Source of the DNA: an uncultured Clostridia bacterium
GTDB lineage: Bacteria > Bacillota > Clostridia > Christensenellales > Borkfalkiaceae
Direction: 5' to 3'
Length of the DNA: 8,031 nucleotides
Assembly (NCBI GenBank): GCA_947177495.1
Contig: CAMWUS010000057.1
Span: forward strand, 1 to 8,031
Shown: positions 4,917 to 8,031 of the stretch, in pieces
Position numbering within the stretch: the stretch's first letter is position 1
Layout of the letters: every line of letters starts with the position of its first letter
Notes under the pieces: generated by a model
The model's database searches: none
What the model was told of the DNA's origin: nothing
Seen by the model: the letters and a program-made list of their open reading frames with translations, nothing else
Position numbers and translations under genes: made by a program

Positions 4917-5111
4917 ATGGAAAAAGTTTTTTGTTTGGGACTTATGCTCGGTGCGGTAGGCGGTGCGCTTTTGGTTGCAAACAGCTATAAAGCGCGTTCG
5001 CTCGTGAAAAAGAGTCAATCGGAAGTCATGCAAAAAGTGAACGACATGATGGACGAAAAGTTGCAGGCTTGCAGCGAAAACGGTTCCGAAAAGAAATCCA
5101 AAAAAGCGTAA
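4917..5111 (+). CDS. Small membrane-anchored protein (64 residues), YtxH-like
   Basis: A 64-residue protein with one hydrophobic, glycine-rich segment (about residues 4-22, FCLGLMLGAVGGALLVA), followed by a basic and then amphipathic, charged tail (KARSLVKKSQSEVMQKVNDM) and a Lys-rich end. This is the general layout of YtxH-type small envelope proteins: an N-terminal anchor with a cytoplasmic or surface helix. I cannot assign a function. The frame is open further upstream, but AGGAGG at 4904-4909 lies 7 bases before this ATG, and the upstream part overlaps the Myb-like gene out of frame, so the short form is chosen. It follows that gene by 85 bases and is closed by a terminator, so it may share a transcript with it. 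Confidence 0.75.
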   Translation: MEKVFCLGLMLGAVGGALLVANSYKARSLVKKSQSEVMQKVNDMMDEKLQACSENGSEKKSKKA

Positions 5112-5112
5112 C

Positions 5113-5149
5113 AAAAAAAGCTCGGCTCCGCAAGGCGCCGAGTTTTTTT
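5113..5149. terminator. Terminator after the small membrane protein gene (probably bidirectional)
   Basis: CTCGGC (5121-5126) pairs with GCCGAG (5137-5142), with an inner CC/GG pair closing a GCAA tetraloop (5130-5133), then seven T on the plus strand. Seven A precede the stem, so the minus strand also reads as a terminator and could stop transcripts coming from the oxidoreductase gene. Confidence 0.9.
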
Positions 5150-5178
5150 GTATTGTTATTATACGCAATAATATAATA

Positions 5179-5202
5179 CCGCCCGAGCGATTGCTCGGGC
5201 GG
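5179..5202 (-). terminator. GC-rich hairpin, possible terminator of the oxidoreductase gene
   Basis: CCGCCCGAGC (5179-5188) pairs perfectly with GCTCGGGCGG (5193-5202) around GATT. On the minus strand it is followed by TATTATATTATT, T-rich but interrupted; on the plus strand by CTTCTTTA. It lies 123 bases after the oxidoreductase stop. With the hairpin at 5121-5142 it likely makes a double stop. Confidence 0.65.
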
Positions 5203-5215
5203 CTTCTTTACTATC

Positions 5216-5244
5216 GCTACTTCGCCACTTCGTGGCTACTTCGG
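5216..5244. repeat. Short ACTTCG repeat cluster with hairpin downstream of the oxidoreductase
   Basis: Three ACTTCG copies occur in about 29 bases (GCTACTTCG, CCACTTCG, GGCTACTTCGG), and GCCAC (5224-5228) pairs with GTGGC (5232-5236) around TTC. The surrounding stretch 5203-5325 holds no gene I can support. It also contains CCGAT/ATCGG, and TGCCGCC with a complementary GGC-rich stretch near 5300. It is probably the 3' untranslated region of the minus-strand gene. Confidence 0.4.
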
Positions 5245-5325
5245 CATTCGCCTCGTGCCGATAAATCGGGACGTGCCGCCTTAGTCGACGAATACGTGCG
5301 GCGGGGCAGAATGACGGGGAAAGGA

Positions 5326-8031
5326 TTATTCTTTCCCTGCCATTTTCTTGTAGCCTGCAAGGCGAGCCTTAGAGGACTCTTCCGTCTTCTTGAAGAGGTC
5401 GTCCGCAAGCTCGGGTTGCGTCTTCTTGAGGGAAGCGTAACGCGTTTCGCCCAAGATGAACGCCTGATAGTCGCCCGTAGGATCCTTGCTGTCGAGCGTG
5501 AAGGGATTTTCGCCCTGCGCTTCGAGCGTAGGATTGTAACGGTACAACTGCCAGTAACCGCAATCCACTGCCGACTTCTGCTCTGCCTGCGACTTGGTCA
5601 TGTTAATGCCGTGGTTGATGCAGGGCGCGTAGCAGATGATGAGGGAAGGTCCGTGGTAAGCTTCCGCTTCTTTGAGCGCTTTCACGAGCTGAGCCTTGTC
5701 AGCGCCCATAGCGCACTGTGCCACGTATACGTAGCCGTAGGAAGCCGCGATCATGCCCAAGTCCTTCTTCTTCACGCGCTTACCGCTGGAAGCGAACTTC
5801 GCAACTGCGCCGATAGGAGTGGACTTACTTGCCTGTCCGCCCGTGTTGGAGTAAACCTCGGTGTCGAGCACGAGCACGTTCACGTCTTCGCCCGAAGCAA
5901 GTACATGGTCGAGTCCGCCGTAACCGATGTCGTATGCCCAGCCGTCGCCGCCGATGATCCAGAACGACTTCTTAACTAAGCAGTCTTTATCTTTCAAAAT
6001 TTCTTTTACGGTAGGTCCGCAGGTCGGGCAGGAGGAGTGCTTGTTGAGGGCTTCGATGAGAGCCGCGGATGCGGTCTTGCTCGCCTCTGCGTCGTCCATA
6101 CCGTCGATCCAAGCCTTGCAAAGCTTCACGTCTTCGGGATATTCCGCCCAAAGCTCGACGAGCTTTTCAACCTTTTCTTTGATCGCGCTTCTTCTCGCCT
6201 TATACGCAAGGTTCATGCCGTAGCCGAATTCCGCGTTGTCTTCGAAGAGGGAGTTCGCCCAAGCGGGACCGTGACCTTGCTTGTTCGTCGTGTAGGGGCA
6301 GGTAGGGGAAGAACCGCCGTAAATGGAGGAGCAGCCCGTTGCGTTTGCAACGATCATTCTGTCGCCGAAGAGCTGGGTAACAACCTTTACGTAAGGGGTT
6401 TCGCCGCAACCTGCGCATGCGCCCGAGAATTCGAAGAGCGAAGGGGTGAACTGCGATTTCTTCACGTCCGCCATCTTCACGCCGGAAAGGTCTACGTCGG
6501 GAAGGTCTACCGCATATTCCCAATTCTTAGCTTCAACAGCTTCGAGCTCTGCAAACGGCGTCATAACGAGTGCGTTGTTGCCTTTCATGCCGGGGCAAAC
6601 CTCTGCGCACACGCCGCAGCCCATACAGTCGAGCGGGGAAACCTGCATACGGTATTCGTAGCCGGGGATACCCGTAGCGGGCTTGGTGTCGAAGTCTGCG
6701 GGCTTGTCGGCACCCGTTGCTACAAGAGCGGGACGAATGCAGGCGTGCGGGCAGACGAACGCGCACTGGTTGCACTGAATGCAGTTTTCTTTAATCCACT
6801 TGGGAACCATAACGGCAACGCCGCGTTTTTCGTACTTCGTGGTGCCCGTGGGAACGGTGCCGTCCGCTTCGAACGCGGAGGAAGGAAGCTTGTCTCCTTC
6901 GAGCGCGAGGATGGGAGCAACGACCTTGCGGAAGTAATCGTTATCGGCAAGGGTAATCATGTCCGCGCCGTCCTTGGTGGTCGCCCACGAAGCGGGGATG
7001 TCGATTTTCACGAGGTGTTCTTTTGCCGAGTCGATCGCGTTGTAGTTCATTTGAACGATTGCGTCGCCCTTTCTTGCGAAGGACTTGTACGCCATCTTCT
7101 TCATGTAATCAACCGCGTTCTCATAGGGCATGATCTGCTCGTTGATGTAGAAGAATGCCGACTGCAAAATGGTGTTCGTTCTGCCGCGAAGTCCGAGCTT
7201 TGCCGCAATGGAGATTGCGTCGATGACGTAAAGGCGAGCGTGCTTCTTTGCGAGCGCGTTCTTCACCTTTGCGGGCAAGTTCTTGTCGAGCTCTTCGACC
7301 GTCGTCCAAGGCGCGTTCAAGAGGAATGCGCCGCCCTCTTTCAAATCGCTCGTCATGTCGTAGCGGATGATGTAAGAGGGGTTGTGGCAGGCGATGAAGT
7401 CAGCCGAGTCGATGAGGTATTCGCTCTGAATGGGCGTCTTGCCGAAGCGGAGGTGGGAAACCGTAATGCCGCCCGACTTTTTGGAATCGTAGAAGAAGTA
7501 AGCTTGAGCGTACATATCGGTGTGGTCGCCGATGATCTTGATGGAGTTCTTGTTTGCGCCGACCGTACCGTCGGAACCCAAGCCGTAGAATTTGCAGGAA
7601 GTGGAGCCCTCGGGTGCCGCGTCGAACTTCTCGGAGAAGTCGAGCGAGGTATTGGTAACGTCCTCGTAAATACCCACGGTGAAGTGGTTCTTGGGCTGCT
7701 TTGCTTCGAGGTTCTTGTAAACGGAAAGCACCATGGAGGGGTTGAATTCCTTGGAACCCAAGCCGTATCTGCCGCCTACCACGTCGATGGTCTTCAAGCC
7801 CTTTTCAAGGAGCGCCGTGCAAACGTCGAGGTAGAGGGGTTCGCCGAGGGAACCGGGCTCTTTCGTTCTGTCGAGCACCGCGATCTTTTTGCAGGTCTTG
7901 GGAATTGCCGCAACAAACGCGTCGGAAACGAAGGGGCGGTACAAACGGACTTTAATCAAGCCGTATTTGTGACCTTGCTTGTTGAGCTTGTTGATGCTCT
8001 CTTCCACCGTCTCTGCGCCCGAACCCATGAT
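5326..8031 (-). CDS. nifJ: Pyruvate:ferredoxin (flavodoxin) oxidoreductase, N-terminus beyond window
   Basis: The C-terminal ~901 residues of a single-chain pyruvate:ferredoxin oxidoreductase, a cytosolic enzyme converting pyruvate and CoA to acetyl-CoA and CO2 while reducing ferredoxin. Full length is usually about 1170-1200, so roughly 270 residues lie past the right edge; the Met at 8028 is internal (preceded by Ile). Numbered from that Met, the fragment starts MGSGAETVEESINKL and KVRLYRPF (transketolase C-terminal-like domain), then GLGSDGTVGANKNSIK (gamma domain). Two ferredoxin motifs follow: CIQCNQCAFVCP (about 416) and CMGCGVCAEVCP (about 469). The thiamine diphosphate domain has CAGCGET (about 540, proximal cluster), GDGWAYDIGYGG (about 693), VYSNTGGQASKSTPIG (about 729) and the cluster cysteine in CYAPCINHGI (about 800). 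The frame is intact and all visible cofactor motifs are present. The stop TAA (5328-5326) lies in the loop of a 9 bp hairpin, 5315-5339. Confidence 0.97.
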   Translation of the reverse strand: MMGSGAETVEESINKLNKQGHKYGLIKVRLYRPFVSDAFVAAIPKTCKKIAVLDRTKEPGSLGEPLYLDVCTALLEKGLKTIDVVGGRYGLGSKEFNPSMVLSVYKNLEAKQPKNHFTVGIYEDVTNTSLDFSEKFDAAPEGSTSCKFYGLGSDGTVGANKNSIKIIGDHTDMYAQAYFFYDSKKSGGITVSHLRFGKTPIQSEYLIDSADFIACHNPSYIIRYDMTSDLKEGGAFLLNAPWTTVEELDKNLPAKVKNALAKKHARLYVIDAISIAAKLGLRGRTNTILQSAFFYINEQIMPYENAVDYMKKMAYKSFARKGDAIVQMNYNAIDSAKEHLVKIDIPASWATTKDGADMITLADNDYFRKVVAPILALEGDKLPSSAFEADGTVPTGTTKYEKRGVAVMVPKWIKENCIQCNQCAFVCPHACIRPALVATGADKPADFDTKPATGIPGYEYRMQVSPLDCMGCGVCAEVCPGMKGNNALVMTPFAELEAVEAKNWEYAVDLPDVDLSGVKMADVKKSQFTPSLFEFSGACAGCGETPYVKVVTQLFGDRMIVANATGCSSIYGGSSPTCPYTTNKQGHGPAWANSLFEDNAEFGYGMNLAYKARRSAIKEKVEKLVELWAEYPEDVKLCKAWIDGMDDAEASKTASAALIEALNKHSSCPTCGPTVKEILKDKDCLVKKSFWIIGGDGWAYDIGYGGLDHVLASGEDVNVLVLDTEVYSNTGGQASKSTPIGAVAKFASSGKRVKKKDLGMIAASYGYVYVAQCAMGADKAQLVKALKEAEAYHGPSLIICYAPCINHGINMTKSQAEQKSAVDCGYWQLYRYNPTLEAQGENPFTLDSKDPTGDYQAFILGETRYASLKKTQPELADDLFKKTEESSKARLAGYKKMAGKE

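Noticed and set aside
5216..5244. CRISPR-like or tandem array
   Set aside because: Only three 6-base units with irregular spacing and no spacers; too short for an array. No cas genes are present.
5191..5979. 262-codon plus-strand open frame starting in the spacer and running over the oxidoreductase
   Set aside because: It overlaps the well-supported oxidoreductase antisense, has no ribosome binding site at its TTG start, and its translation is Arg/Leu/Val-rich shadow sequence.

Overview
The window is ordinary chromosomal core sequence from a Gram-positive, strictly anaerobic bacterium, most likely a member of Clostridia. Supporting signs are strong GGAGG ribosome binding sites, TTGACx-17-TAAAAT promoters, a Firmicutes-style L10 leader attenuator, a lipoprotein with a lipobox, and a one-chain pyruvate:ferredoxin oxidoreductase. 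Base composition is moderate (roughly half G+C by eye). A gut Clostridia lineage such as Christensenellales is possible, but this is a guess.

Left part (1-2314): the ribosomal stalk genes in the order rplK (5' truncated), rplA, L10 leader, rplJ, rplL. A strong promoter lies just after the rplA stop, with a perfect 9+9 bp inverted repeat over its -35 box. It drives a kink-turn leader that ends in an intrinsic terminator. A possible antiterminator pairing competes with both the kink-turn stem and the terminator, which is the arrangement expected for autogenous attenuation by the L10(L12)4 complex. Unusually, rplL is closed by a strong terminator and is not followed by rpoB-rpoC within the window.

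Middle part (2276-5149): a new transcription unit begins at a promoter whose -35 box lies inside the rplL terminator stem. It encodes a divergent cyclophilin-type lipoprotein that appears to lack the catalytic arginine. This gene converges, across a GC-rich terminator, on a 291-residue unrecognised protein on the minus strand. A 60 bp divergent intergenic region separates that protein from a 190-residue plus-strand protein made of two equal-length Myb/SANT-like repeats plus a coiled coil, probably a DNA-binding regulator. A 64-residue membrane-anchored small protein and its terminator follow.

Right part (5150-8031): a short noncoding stretch with hairpins and a small ACTTCG repeat cluster, then the C-terminal three quarters of a pyruvate:ferredoxin (flavodoxin) oxidoreductase on the minus strand, running off the right edge. 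It carries two ferredoxin-type 4Fe-4S motifs, the cysteines for the proximal cluster and the thiamine diphosphate motif. It converts pyruvate to acetyl-CoA with reduction of ferredoxin, the central energy step of fermentative anaerobes.

No mobile element, CRISPR array, tRNA, rRNA or defence system was seen. The points most worth a second look are the L10 regulatory region, the apparently inactive cyclophilin, the two-repeat Myb-like regulator and the unknown gene beside it.
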